DNA of 64,000 bases from Mucilaginibacter aquaedulcis (GCF_030409325.1 NZ_JAUFPR010000002.1:2418001-2482000), one strand, 5' to 3'. Shown: positions 52,613-61,642, counted from the stretch's first letter. Numbers and translations are program-made. Notes: generated from the letters alone by a model not told the origin.

Positions 52613-52945
52613 ATGAGGATCAGGGATTTTAAAATACTGATAGTGGTAATGTTTATGGGTGTCTTTGTAGTAAAGATGGCCATATCCCTCGCACCTGTAT
52701 TTTTATACCTTGATAACAAAACCGTTAGCGCGGTTATACTTCAGCTTGAGCAGGAATCAAAAACCGAAAAGGACAGTCCTGACAAAGATGTTTTTAAGGA
52801 GAAAAAGGGATTTGACGCTTACGACTTACACAGCGCAGATTTTATAACCTTTGTTGTTGAAAGCAACATACTCCACAACCGCGAACACTGCTTATACAAA
52901 CAGGTATATCACCCTGTAGTTCCCACGCCCCCTCCAAACGTTTAA
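52613..52945 (+). CDS. hypothetical small membrane protein
   Basis: The 110-residue protein starts MRIRDFKILIVVMFMGVFVV, one N-terminal helix, followed by a soluble charged part (LEQESKTEKDSPDKDVFKEK) and a Pro-rich end (VVPTPPPNV). I recognise no named family. ATG 52613 lies only 5 nt after an exact TATATTTG box (52600-52607), so either the mRNA is leaderless or the box is not used. It is upstream of, and on the same strand as, the SulP gene (78-bp gap). Confidence 0.6.
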   Translation: MRIRDFKILIVVMFMGVFVVKMAISLAPVFLYLDNKTVSAVILQLEQESKTEKDSPDKDVFKEKKGFDAYDLHSADFITFVVESNILHNREHCLYKQVYHPVVPTPPPNV

Positions 52946-53023
52946 ATGATTAACCGGATATCTACCTATCCGGATGGTAACGCTTTACAATTCATTTAAA
53001 CTTTCATTCAAATTATCGATCTT

Positions 53024-54628
53024 ATGCAAATTAAGCAAGGTGGTTTTGCTGTGGGCAATCTCAACCTAAAGAAATATTTTTTACCCAAAAACTTAAAAAA
53101 AGACCTCCCATCAAGTATTGTTGTATTCCTGGTAGCCTTACCATTATGCCTGGGCATAGCGCTGGCATCAGGAGCACCTTTATTTGCCGGTGTATTAACC
53201 GGCATTATTGGCGGTATTGTGGTTGGTAGTTTAAGTGGTTCGCAGCTTAGCGTTGCGGGGCCGGCAGCAGGCCTCACGGTTATTGTGTTTAATGCCATAA
53301 CCAGCCTGGGTACATATGAAACATTTTTGCTTGCCCTGGTACTGGCCGGTATTTTTCAGATGCTTCTGGGTGTACTAAAAGCGGGTACGATAGCCAATTA
53401 CTTTCCGTCAGCGGTTATTGAGGGAATGCTTGCCGCAATCGGCATCATCCTCATTATGAAACAGTTTCCGCATGCGGTTGGCTACGATGCCAGTTTTGAA
53501 GGCGATGAAGGCTTTAACCAGGCAGATGAGCACAATACATTCTCATCCATTACCCTGGCCTTCGCCAGGATCAACTATGGCGCTGTTATTATCGCGGTGG
53601 TTTCTTTGCTACTGATGATATACTGGCCAAAGTTTAAAAAAGTGGCCATTGTTCCGGCGCCCCTCCTGGTAGTTTTGGCGGGTGTTGGTTTAAGTGCCGC
53701 CTTTTCGGGCACAGGCATGGCGCTGCTTGACAAGCAATTTGTACATATACCTATTGTAAACAGCAGTAAAGAGTTCTTCGCCCTGTTTAAATCGCCTGAT
53801 TTTAGTGCCATCGGCAACAAACAGGTTTGGATAACGGCCTTTACCATAGGCGTGGTAGCCAGTTTAGAAACCTTGCTTAGTTTAGAAGCTGTTGATAAGA
53901 TCGATCCTATAAAGCGTATATCGCCCACCAACCGCGAACTGGTAGCACAGGGAATTGGCAACATTACCAGCGGCTTTTTGGGCGGCCTGCCCATGACGGC
54001 CGTAATTGTACGCTCATCGGCCAATGTTAACTCAGGTGCGCGTACCAAAATGAGTACCATAGTGCATGGTACCTTGTTGCTTATTTCCTTGTTGTTTATC
54101 CCGGTAATCATTAACCTCATCCCCCTGTCATGCCTGGCAGCTATACTGCTCATGACCGGTTATAAACTTGCCCGCATCAGCTTGTTTAAGCATATGTGGC
54201 ACATGGGCCTTAACCAGTTTATCCCATTTGTGGTAACTATTGTGGCCGTGGTTTTAACCGATTTGCTAATAGGCGTGGGTATAGGTATGCTGGTGGGTAT
54301 ATTTTACATACTGCGCACCAATTTACGCAACCCTTATTTTTATCACATTGCCCATAACGGCGATAAAAAAGTGATCAGGCTGAGGCTTGCCGAAGAGGTG
54401 TCTTTTTTAAATAAAGCGGCCATACAGGTTACGCTAACCAGTTTGCCTAAAGGCGCAGACGTGGTTATTGATGGCTCAAACTCCAGGTACATTGACCCGG
54501 ATGTGCTTGAGATTATTCACAATTACAAGCACAATGCCTACACTAAAGGCATCATTGTGCAACTACAGGAAATCAAGGATAAGTACGACGTACCTCCTTT
54601 GAAAGAATTAATGTATAACCCTAACTAA
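53024..54628 (+). CDS. SulP-family anion transporter (probable bicarbonate)
   Basis: The 534-residue protein has the SulP/SLC26 membrane domain of 14 segments (start DLPSSIVVFLVALPLCLGIALASG; SLSGSQLSVAGPAAGLTVIV in segment 3) and a C-terminal ~90-residue STAS-like part (KKVIRLRLAEEVSFLNKAAI). Members move sulfate, bicarbonate or other anions. The carbonic anhydrase gene starts only 9 bp after its stop and another lies 2.5 kb on, so bicarbonate is the likely substrate (inference from context). Confidence 0.9.
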   Translation: MQIKQGGFAVGNLNLKKYFLPKNLKKDLPSSIVVFLVALPLCLGIALASGAPLFAGVLTGIIGGIVVGSLSGSQLSVAGPAAGLTVIVFNAITSLGTYETFLLALVLAGIFQMLLGVLKAGTIANYFPSAVIEGMLAAIGIILIMKQFPHAVGYDASFEGDEGFNQADEHNTFSSITLAFARINYGAVIIAVVSLLLMIYWPKFKKVAIVPAPLLVVLAGVGLSAAFSGTGMALLDKQFVHIPIVNSSKEFFALFKSPDFSAIGNKQVWITAFTIGVVASLETLLSLEAVDKIDPIKRISPTNRELVAQGIGNITSGFLGGLPMTAVIVRSSANVNSGARTKMSTIVHGTLLLISLLFIPVIINLIPLSCLAAILLMTGYKLARISLFKHMWHMGLNQFIPFVVTIVAVVLTDLLIGVGIGMLVGIFYILRTNLRNPYFYHIAHNGDKKVIRLRLAEEVSFLNKAAIQVTLTSLPKGADVVIDGSNSRYIDPDVLEIIHNYKHNAYTKGIIVQLQEIKDKYDVPPLKELMYNPN

Positions 54629-54637
54629 AGAAAACAA

Positions 54638-55360
54638 ATGTCAACTTCAGAAGATAAAAAAAATGGCAAACCTGCCATTGATACCAGCAGTTTAAAATTG
54701 GCTCAGGCCGATAGCTATAACGCCCTGATCAAAGGAAACAGCGAATGGGTTGAGCGTAAATTACAGGAAGACTCAGAATATTTTGCTACCCTGGCCAAAG
54801 GCCAGAGTCCGCAGGTATTGTGGATCGGTTGCTCAGACAGCCGCGTACCGGCCAACGAGGTTACCGGCACCAAGCCAGGCGAAGTGTTTGTACACCGCAA
54901 CATTGCCAACGTAGTGGTACACTCAGATATGAACATGCTGAGCGTGCTTGATTATGCCGTTAACGTGCTTAAGGTAAAACACGTTATTGTAGCGGGCCAT
55001 TACGGCTGCGGCGGCGTAGCTGCTGCCCTGAGCAACAAACAGTTTGGCATCATTGACAACTGGCTGCGCCATATCAAAGATGTATACCGCTTGCATGCCA
55101 ACGAGCTTGATCGTATTACTGATGAAACCCAGAAGCAAAACCGTTTGGTTGAGCTAAATGTGAGTGAGCAGGTGTATAACCTTTGCAAAACCTCCATTAT
55201 CCAAAACGCATGGATGGAACGCCACGATCTGGAAGTACATGGTTGGGTAATTAACCTGGGTACAGGCCTTATCAAAGATCTGAAGGTTACCAGCAGCAGC
55301 CCGCATAATTTAGGCTATGTATACGAGCTGGATAGTGTTAACGCTGCAGCCCAGCACTAA
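54638..55360 (+). CDS. beta-carbonic anhydrase 1
   Basis: The 240-residue enzyme interconverts CO2 and bicarbonate. Zinc ligands and catalytic residues are visible in WIGCSDSRVPANE (Cys, Asp-Arg pair) and VAGHYGCGGV (His and Cys). The protein has no signal peptide. Its gene is 9 bp after the SulP gene, so both are probably translated from one message. It is about two-thirds identical to the second carbonic anhydrase at 57184. Confidence 0.95.
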   Translation: MSTSEDKKNGKPAIDTSSLKLAQADSYNALIKGNSEWVERKLQEDSEYFATLAKGQSPQVLWIGCSDSRVPANEVTGTKPGEVFVHRNIANVVVHSDMNMLSVLDYAVNVLKVKHVIVAGHYGCGGVAAALSNKQFGIIDNWLRHIKDVYRLHANELDRITDETQKQNRLVELNVSEQVYNLCKTSIIQNAWMERHDLEVHGWVINLGTGLIKDLKVTSSSPHNLGYVYELDSVNAAAQH

Positions 55361-55702
55361 GTAAATATTAAAAATGCTTCGCTGTGCCCAGCCGCAGCGA
55401 AGGTTTATGTTTGGTTTGCCCCGGTTCATGAGAATGGCCGGGGTTGTTTGTTTATCTACTTATTTTGTTTGCTTATAAGATTGTCATTTCGACGAGATAC
55501 GAGGAGAAATCTTGTATGAGTTGCATATTCGCTGGTATATTGTATAAGATTTCTCCTCGCCCCAACACACAATCCAACCTTTGCTCGTCGAAATGACAAT
55601 GCCTATTAAAAAAAGTGTCACACCTGCACCCGGCGCACAATAACAACAATCCCCCTCCACTCAAATGCTTTAGTTATATTGTGATTCATATTGACTCAAC
55701 TC
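55361..55702. other. 342-bp spacer with GTCATTTCGAC repeat
   Basis: Contains CTTCGCTGTGCCCAGCCGCAGCGAAG, a short hairpin (55377-55402), and the palindromic repeat 55480-55600; otherwise no feature. Confidence 0.6.
55480..55600. repeat. GTCATTTCGACGAG palindromic repeat, copy 3
   Basis: ATTGTCATTTCGACGAG on the left faces CTCGTCGAAATGACAAT on the right; GGAGAAATCTTGTA faces TATAAGATTTCTCC. Here the right arm carries the extra ~25-nt CCCCAACACACAATCC stretch, mirror of the left-arm insert of copy 2. Confidence 0.82.
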
Positions 55703-56170
55703 ATGCAGATCATATTCACGACATACTTAACCGATTCTCAAAAAGAAAGCGCCTACAATTTATGGAACAACGAATATCCTCAAAATCTGCAATACAAACA
55801 TATAACGGAGTTTGACGCGTATTTAAATGGACTATCCGAAAAAAAGCATTATTTACTCATTAACGAACAAGATATTATTGCAGCCTGGGCTCTCACCTTC
55901 ATACGTAATGCCGAAAAATGGTTCGCCGTTATCATCAACAGTGAAATTCATGGCAAGGGTTATGGCACTATGATCCTGGATAAAATTAAAAAAGATGAAA
56001 CACAGCTTTCCGGATGGGTAATTGATCATGAACGGGATGCAAAAGCGAATGGCCGGAAATACCATTCGCCGTTAAGCTTTTACAAGAAGAATCATTTTGA
56101 TATTCTTCCCGATTGCCGTCTTGAATCGGAAACAATTTCGGCGGTAAAGATTGTTTGGAAAAAAGTATAA
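55703..56170 (+). CDS. GNAT-type N-acetyltransferase
   Basis: A 155-residue protein with the GNAT fold: an acetyl-CoA loop of the R/QxxGxG/A kind in SEIHGKGYGTMILDKI (~residues 85-100), preceded by the WFAVIINSEIHG strand. The N-terminal helix pair and late SFYKKNHFDILPDC fit. The substrate is unknown. ATG 55703 (MQIIFTTY) is preferred over one four codons up. It is not clearly part of the carbonic anhydrase group; it is flanked by repeats. Confidence 0.78.
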   Translation: MQIIFTTYLTDSQKESAYNLWNNEYPQNLQYKHITEFDAYLNGLSEKKHYLLINEQDIIAAWALTFIRNAEKWFAVIINSEIHGKGYGTMILDKIKKDETQLSGWVIDHERDAKANGRKYHSPLSFYKKNHFDILPDCRLESETISAVKIVWKKV

Positions 56171-56178
56171 ATAATCAC

Positions 56179-56202
56179 CCTTGCGCTCGTCTGTGACGAG
56201 TG
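56179..56202. repeat. fragment of the TTGCGCTCGTC element
   Basis: TTGCGCTCGTCTGTGACGAG is the same as the outer arm of the element at 50757-50888 and forms a small hairpin itself (CTCGTC/GACGAG). Confidence 0.7.
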
Positions 56203-56245
56203 TAAGAAACTGAGAATCGCACTTCTTTTTATAATAATACAAAAT

Positions 56246-56331
56246 TTGTCATTTCGAACGCAGTGAGAAATCTTGTACAATTGGCTTGTTCAGCTTATAA
56301 GATTTCTTCTCGTACCTCGTTCGAGATGACA
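56246..56331. repeat. GTCATTTCGA palindromic repeat, copy 4
   Basis: TTTGTCATTTCGAACGCAGT and GAGAAATCTTGTA face TATAAGATTTCTTCTC and TCGTTCGAGATGACAGG. Confidence 0.75.
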
Positions 56332-56416
56332 GGAGATAAAAATGGCTTATTAATACACCTACCGCTTCATTTTTTATGTTATTTTTATCTGGCTGCACAA
56401 AGCAGGGATATATTTT

Positions 56417-57154
56417 ATGCTCAGACAAGCAAAAGAGGCGCGTACCCTAAAACAAAACTTATTGCTGGCATCGTCAACCGCCTTTGTATCGGGCGTTACC
56501 AATGTGGCTGGCATGGTGGCTTTCCTGGCATTTACTTCCAACATCACGGGCCATGTGGCCAACCTAGCCAAGCACGTTGTTGAACAAAACTGGAACGAGA
56601 TTATCGTTTTTGTGATTTGGCTGCTGCTGTTTTTCATGGGTGCCTTTATGTCAAACTTCATTGTTAAGTCGCTTGAGCATAAAAGCCGCTACCGTGCGCA
56701 CTCCACCCCTATCATTATCGAAATTATACTGCTGCTTTTTGTAGCTATTTACGGGCATAACTTTTACCGCGAAACCCAAATTGAGCGTGAAATGGTAATC
56801 GGGGTGATCATTTTTTCGATGGGTTTGCAAAACAGCCTGGTATCAACCATATCGGGCGGGCTCATCAAATCAACCCATTTAACCGGTTTGTTTACCGATC
56901 TGGGTGGTGATGTATCTGAATGGCTGCACCCCAATGTGGCCAAAACCGAAGTTACCCGAAACAAGATATACATACGCCTTACGGTGCTTGGTTTTTACTT
57001 TTTTGGAGGCATCATGGGGGGATACTTTTTTAATCTGTTTGATTTTGCCATCTTTTATTTTATTCCCTTAATTTTGCTTACCATTTTATATTACGATCTT
57101 TCGCCCGTTGCATTGCATAAAATAAGCCGACTGTTTTGGGCGGCCAAAAACTGA
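56417..57154 (+). CDS. YoaK/DUF1275 family membrane protein
   Basis: The 245-residue protein has six hydrophobic helices. The DUF1275 start ASSTAFVSGVTNVAGMVAFL and the middle GLQNSLVSTISGGLIKSTHLTGLFTDLG are the family hallmarks. Function is not established. It sits 29 bp upstream of the second carbonic anhydrase on the same strand, so the two are probably co-transcribed, suggesting a link with CO2/bicarbonate handling (inference). Confidence 0.9.
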   Translation: MLRQAKEARTLKQNLLLASSTAFVSGVTNVAGMVAFLAFTSNITGHVANLAKHVVEQNWNEIIVFVIWLLLFFMGAFMSNFIVKSLEHKSRYRAHSTPIIIEIILLLFVAIYGHNFYRETQIEREMVIGVIIFSMGLQNSLVSTISGGLIKSTHLTGLFTDLGGDVSEWLHPNVAKTEVTRNKIYIRLTVLGFYFFGGIMGGYFFNLFDFAIFYFIPLILLTILYYDLSPVALHKISRLFWAAKN

Positions 57155-57183
57155 TCTGTTTAACCAAAAAATAGCTATAAACT

Positions 57184-57846
57184 ATGTGCGCTAAAACCGA
57201 CATCCACGACACCAGCCATATTACCTATGAAGGTTTGCTGGAAGGGAACAAAAAATTCATTGACAATGCTTTAAAGTCCGATCCGGAGTTTTTTACCAAG
57301 CTGGCCAACGGCCAAAAACCGCCGATATTGTGGATTGGCTGCGCCGATAGCCGCGTACCGGCCAACCAGATCACCAACACCGCTCCCGGCGAAATATTTG
57401 TACACCGTAACATCGCCAACATGGTAGTACATACCGATATGAATATGCTGAGCGTGCTTGACTATGCTGTTAACGTACTCAAGGTAAAACACGTAATTGT
57501 TACCGGCCATTACGGTTGTGGAGGTGTACTGGCCGCCATGAGCAACAAAGGCTTCGGATTGATTGACAACTGGCTTCGTCACATAAAAGACGTTTACCGT
57601 TTACATGCCGAAGAGTTAAATTCTATTGACGATGAGCAGCAACGCGGCAATCGTTTGGTTGAGCTTAACGTTATTGAGAACGTATACAACCTGTGCAAAA
57701 CAACCATTGTACAAAACGCATGGCAAAATGGCCAAGAGCTTTCTGTACATGGCTGGGTATACAGCCTCAGCACCGGCCAGATAGCCGATATGAAGGTAAG
57801 CGCCCACAACAATGAACACATGGATAATGTGTTTAAGTTTAAATAG
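57184..57846 (+). CDS. beta-carbonic anhydrase 2
   Basis: A 220-residue beta-class enzyme with WIGCADSRVPANQ and VTGHYGCGGVL active-site motifs. It is strongly similar to carbonic anhydrase 1; even long DNA stretches around the codons for MNMLSVLDYAVNVLKVKHVI are nearly alike, suggesting a duplication within this locus. It lacks ~18 N-terminal residues of the first. It ends just before a bidirectional terminator. Confidence 0.95.
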   Translation: MCAKTDIHDTSHITYEGLLEGNKKFIDNALKSDPEFFTKLANGQKPPILWIGCADSRVPANQITNTAPGEIFVHRNIANMVVHTDMNMLSVLDYAVNVLKVKHVIVTGHYGCGGVLAAMSNKGFGLIDNWLRHIKDVYRLHAEELNSIDDEQQRGNRLVELNVIENVYNLCKTTIVQNAWQNGQELSVHGWVYSLSTGQIADMKVSAHNNEHMDNVFKFK

Positions 57847-58006
57847 AGAAGAGAATCAGGAGATTAGAGTCAAGAATCAAGACAAAAAATAAAAGTGATT
57901 CAAAGTTGAATCATAAAAATAAAAGAGCCGGAATATTTAATATTCCGGCTCTTGTTAATTTATAAAATTTGATTCTTATCTCTTGATTCTAATCTCTTGG
58001 CTCTTC
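57846..58006. repeat. word-type inverted repeat around the pruA terminator
   Basis: GAGATTAGAGTCAAGAATCA-type words (57858-57883) face TCTTGATTCTAATCTCTTGG (57980-57999) and GAAGAG faces CTCTTC. The perfect terminator stem lies between the arms. Confidence 0.75.
57923..57953. terminator. bidirectional intrinsic terminator
   Basis: A perfect 13-bp stem AAGAGCCGGAATA / TATTCCGGCTCTT with a TTTAA loop between convergent genes (57846 and 58009). Confidence 0.93.
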
Positions 58007-58008
58007 AC

Positions 58009-59646
58009 CTATAGTTCTTTCGCCAAAAACGGATACCTGTAATCTTTAGGTGGATCAAAGGTTTCTTTGATGGTACGTGGAGATACCCAACGCAGCAGGT
58101 TGATCATTGAACCGGCCTTATCGTTAGTACCTGAACCTCTGGCACCGCCAAATGGCTGCTGACCAACTACCGCGCCGGTTGGCTTATCATTAATGTAGAA
58201 GTTACCGGCAGCATTGCGCAGGCGGTGAGTTGCCTCAGCAATAGCATACCTGTCTTGCGATATGATAGAACCTGTAAGCGCATAAATAGAAGTTTTATCT
58301 ACTATGTTCAGCACTTCATCAAACTGATCGTCTTCGTACACATAAATGGTTAATACCGGGCCAAAAAGCTCTTCGCACATAGTTACGTAGTACGGATCCT
58401 CTACCTTTAATACGGTAGGTTCAACAAACCAGCCTTTTGTTTTGTCGTAGTTACCACCGGCAACAACTTCAACGCCTTCGTCGGTTTTGGCGGCATCAAT
58501 ATATTTAGCCAGTTTATCAAACGATACTTCGGTGATCACGGCATTAATGAAGTTCTCAAAATCTTCAACCGAACCCATTTTAAACGAAGTAATATCGCGC
58601 TGCATGTTAGCTTTTACCGCAGGCCACAATGAAGCCGGGATATATGCTCTTGAAGCAGCCGAACATTTTTGTCCCTGGTATTCAAATGCACCGCGAACAA
58701 GAGCAGTACTTACCACATCAGCATCAGCGCTTGGGTGGGCAAGTACAAAGTCTTTACCACCTGTTTCGCCAACAATGCGAGGATAGGTTTTGTATTTATG
58801 AATGTTGGTACCAATAGTTTGCCAGATGTTCTGGAACACTTTGGTTGAACCTGTAAAGTGGATACCTGCAAAATCGGGGTGGTTAAATATAACCTCGCCT
58901 GCAACAGGGCCATCAACATATATCAGGTTGATAACGCCATCAGGTACACCTGCTTCTTTGAACACTTTCATGATCACGTTGGCAGCAAATATTTGCGGAT
59001 AGGCTGGTTTCCAAACTACCACGTTACCCATCATAGCTGCAGATGCAGGCAGGTTACCGGCAATAGCGGTAAAGTTAAACGGGGTAAGGGCAAACACAAA
59101 ACCTTCCAGTGGGCGTTGCTCCAAACGGTTCCAAACACCTTTGCCTGATACCGGTGGCTGCTGCTGATAAATTTCGGTCATGTATTGCACGTTGAAGCGC
59201 AAAAAGTCGATCAGTTCGCAGGCAGAATCAATTTCGGCCTGGTAAGCGTTTTTAGACTGACCCAGCATCGTTGCAGCATTGATCTCGGCACGGTACGGAC
59301 CGGCCAATAGCTCAGCAGCTTTTAAAAATATAGCCGCGCGTTGCTCCCAGGGTAAATTTTCCCAGTCCGCTTTGGCAGCTAAAGCCGCGTCGATAGCGGC
59401 GGTAACATGGCTGGCATCACCTTCAGAAAAAGTAGCCAGTAAGTGTTTATGATCATGCGGCGGACGAATTTCCAGCTTGTTGCCGGTACGTACCTCTTTG
59501 CCGCCAATGTACATTGGTATATCCAGTTGTTGCGCGCGGGCTTGCTCTAAAGCAGCTTTAAGCGCTACACGCTCCAGGCTACGCGGGCCGTAGTTTAAAA
59601 CAGGCTCGTTTTGCGGTACCGGAACATTAAAAAATCCTTTAAGCAT
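58009..59646 (-). CDS. pruA: L-glutamate gamma-semialdehyde dehydrogenase (P5C dehydrogenase)
   Basis: The 545-residue NAD-dependent aldehyde dehydrogenase oxidises glutamate semialdehyde to glutamate in proline breakdown. The N-terminal ~30 residues (FNVPVPQNEPVLNYGPRSLE) and the catalytic Cys motif EYQGQKCSAASRAYIP, the Glu in VGETGGKDFVL and the end WVSPRTIKETF are typical of the eukaryote-like PruA group. No proline dehydrogenase (PutA domain) is fused or adjacent. Confidence 0.95.
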   Translation of the reverse strand: MLKGFFNVPVPQNEPVLNYGPRSLERVALKAALEQARAQQLDIPMYIGGKEVRTGNKLEIRPPHDHKHLLATFSEGDASHVTAAIDAALAAKADWENLPWEQRAAIFLKAAELLAGPYRAEINAATMLGQSKNAYQAEIDSACELIDFLRFNVQYMTEIYQQQPPVSGKGVWNRLEQRPLEGFVFALTPFNFTAIAGNLPASAAMMGNVVVWKPAYPQIFAANVIMKVFKEAGVPDGVINLIYVDGPVAGEVIFNHPDFAGIHFTGSTKVFQNIWQTIGTNIHKYKTYPRIVGETGGKDFVLAHPSADADVVSTALVRGAFEYQGQKCSAASRAYIPASLWPAVKANMQRDITSFKMGSVEDFENFINAVITEVSFDKLAKYIDAAKTDEGVEVVAGGNYDKTKGWFVEPTVLKVEDPYYVTMCEELFGPVLTIYVYEDDQFDEVLNIVDKTSIYALTGSIISQDRYAIAEATHRLRNAAGNFYINDKPTGAVVGQQPFGGARGSGTNDKAGSMINLLRWVSPRTIKETFDPPKDYRYPFLAKEL

Positions 59647-59668
59647 AGATGGGTTATTTATGTTGCCG

Positions 59669-59676
59669 CAAAGATA
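59669..59676 (-). promoter_or_regulatory. -7 promoter box of pruA
   Basis: TATCTTTG on the minus strand, an exact match, 23 nt upstream of the start codon. Confidence 0.6.
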
Positions 59677-59756
59677 GGAATTTTGCAGGGATGCGAAATT
59701 GATGGAATGTCAAAAATGAGGGGGTGGTTTATGTTAGGTGCATAGTTGTCCGGCGC

Positions 59757-60267
59757 AGAGCGCTCAATTGCCGCTGAGGCTGTTACTTTTTTCTTGATAA
59801 AAAAGTAACCAAAAAATCAAGACAAAAAAAAGCTTCCGCCCACAGGCAAAACTCCCGGCCCGCTTTTTTGTCGGGCATTTACCCGCTTTTTTGTGATGAG
59901 TTGTGAAACTTTTGTTGTGGTTGCATTTTAAATTCTGTCCATCCTCTAATTCCGTAAATTCTGGTTCAGACTGTTTTCAATTCTATTCATTCTTTAATTC
60001 AGCAAATTCTGATTTTGACATTCAGCAGATCAGCTTCTGATGAAAACAGGCAGAACATGGTGGTCTGTGCGGCCGGGAGGGGCATTAGCAAACCTTGCCG
60101 AAGCAGTGATAATCAGCGAACGAAGTGGAGGTAAGGTTTAGCAGCCAGTGGTTCTGGCTGTTTTGCAGGGTAAAGGCCTGTGTGGCAAAGAAGCCTTTCT
60201 GCTAAAAGCCTTTTTGGTTACTTTTGTGGCGACAAAAGTAACAGCCTTAGCGGCAATTGAGCGCTCT
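59757..60267. repeat. long composite repeat, copy 2, with its own terminal inverted repeat
   Basis: Ends 59757-59786 and 60238-60267 are reverse complements at 29 of 30 positions (AGAGCGCTCAATTGCCGCT...). These ends do not match those of copy 1, whereas the interior from GTTACTTTTTTCTTGATAAA inward does. A ~45-bp AAATTCTGTCC... segment is duplicated in this copy (about 59928-60020) but single in copy 1. The 685-bp gap 59647-60331 holds nothing else of note. Confidence 0.9.
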
Positions 60268-60331
60268 ACGATAGACATTGCCGCTCTGCTTACGACGTTC
60301 ATAATAACGCAGCATTTAAGCCAACACACCC

Positions 60332-60745
60332 ATGATCTACATCGAACAAATACGTCCCGAACTTACGTGGCGCTTAAGGAACAAGATTTTATACCCAAAG
60401 CAAAAATTAAACGAAATGGCGATGGAGGAGGATAACAACGGCTTCCATTTTGCTGCTTTTAAGGATAACTACATTGTAGGCGTAATATCCCTGTTTGCCC
60501 ATGGCGAGGAGTACCAGTTTCGCAAGTTTGCGGTGGATGAGAGTGTGCAAAATATGGGCATTGGCGGGCAAATGTTAGCCTACATTACTGATTTTTCCAA
60601 AACAAACGGGGCTAAAAAGCTATGGTGCAATGCCCGTGTATCGGCCATTGGCTTTTATACCAAGGCAGGGTTTGAGCATACCGGTAAATTCTTCACCCGC
60701 CACGGGTTTGATTACGAAATACTGGAGAAAAACCTTACTCTTTGA
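60332..60745 (+). CDS. GNAT-type N-acetyltransferase
   Basis: A 137-residue protein with the GNAT core: YQFRKFAVDESVQNMGIGGQ, holding the acetyl-CoA loop QNMGIGGQ (~residues 74-81), then the GFYTKAGFEHTGKFF segment near the end. It resembles small YitI/ElaA-type acetyltransferases; substrate unknown. The start is ATG 60332, 64 bp after long repeat copy 2. Its end overlaps the convergent lipoprotein gene by 11 bp. Confidence 0.85.
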   Translation: MIYIEQIRPELTWRLRNKILYPKQKLNEMAMEEDNNGFHFAAFKDNYIVGVISLFAHGEEYQFRKFAVDESVQNMGIGGQMLAYITDFSKTNGAKKLWCNARVSAIGFYTKAGFEHTGKFFTRHGFDYEILEKNLTL

Positions 60746-61607
60746 TCAGCGCGGCAATAAGTACTGTAGCATAATCATTAGCCTGTTTCTGGTTTGATAG
60801 TTTGGCCAGTTCAAGCGCTTCGTCAATATCGCCCTGGGCCTCGTAAACTACGGCAAGGTTGTAGGCGGCCCTACTGGCCAGTTTTGGATCGGGGCCATCA
60901 ATAAGCGGGTTAAGTATTTTGAACGCAAGGTCAAAACGTCCTTTTTGTATTTGTGCAACTGATTGCTGTAAAGCAGCACCCTGGCTGTTAAGCGGGCGGT
61001 TGTTGGTTATGGTATAGGGCAGGTAATCTTTCAGCGCGTCGAGCCCGGCATCATGGGCGGTGGTAAACAACGATACTCCATTGCCGCGGCTATCTGTTGG
61101 TTCCTCTGCAGTACCGGTAAGTTTTTTGAAGTATATACCGTTATTTTCATACAGGGTAAGCCCTACTTTAGCTTTCATATTATAATAAGCCACCTGCGCA
61201 TTGTTCTCATACTCTACATTATCAAGCACAATACCGGCATTAAAAGTATTGAACGTTAAAACGTAATTAGTTTTATAGTTTGCTGCAAGCAGCTTTATCG
61301 AATCGGTATTGGCCGCAAAAGTTACCGAATCAACCAGGCTGGTAACCTTAACGCCCGGCAGCTGCCTCAATTGCTTTTCAATGCCGCTAACGGCGCTGTA
61401 GGCTGCTGCCTTAAGTATTGCGATTCTTCGCTTGCTAATTTTGGTTGAATCGAAAGCAAGTCTGTTAACCAGCAGGATATGAGTAGTATCAGGATGAAAG
61501 GCCAGTTTTGGCGCATAGTCAACAGGTACGGTTGCGTACTGGGTAACACCACATGAAGTTAAACAGGCAACAACAAAAAATATATAGATAAGCTTAATCA
61601 GTTTCAC
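60735..61607 (-). CDS. DUF6340 family lipoprotein with TPR end
   Basis: The 290-residue predicted lipoprotein has signal sequence ending CLTSC (Cys19). The middle is mixed alpha/beta (HILLVNRLAFDSTKISKRRI; SGIEKQLRQLPGVKV), and the last ~65 residues (LASRAAYNLAVVYEAQGDID) make one or two TPR repeats. It is probably anchored at the outer membrane facing the periplasm. Function unknown. TAGTTTTG (61650-61643, minus strand) is a likely -7 box about 35 nt upstream. Confidence 0.75.
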   Translation of the reverse strand: MKLIKLIYIFFVVACLTSCGVTQYATVPVDYAPKLAFHPDTTHILLVNRLAFDSTKISKRRIAILKAAAYSAVSGIEKQLRQLPGVKVTSLVDSVTFAANTDSIKLLAANYKTNYVLTFNTFNAGIVLDNVEYENNAQVAYYNMKAKVGLTLYENNGIYFKKLTGTAEEPTDSRGNGVSLFTTAHDAGLDALKDYLPYTITNNRPLNSQGAALQQSVAQIQKGRFDLAFKILNPLIDGPDPKLASRAAYNLAVVYEAQGDIDEALELAKLSNQKQANDYATVLIAALIKE

Positions 61608-61642
61608 GATGTACGGAGTAAATTATAGATTATGTAAAATTA

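Noticed and set aside
60148..60435. 95-codon frame before the GNAT gene at 60332
   Set aside because: Its first half is the end of long repeat copy 2 and it runs in another frame over the GNAT gene.
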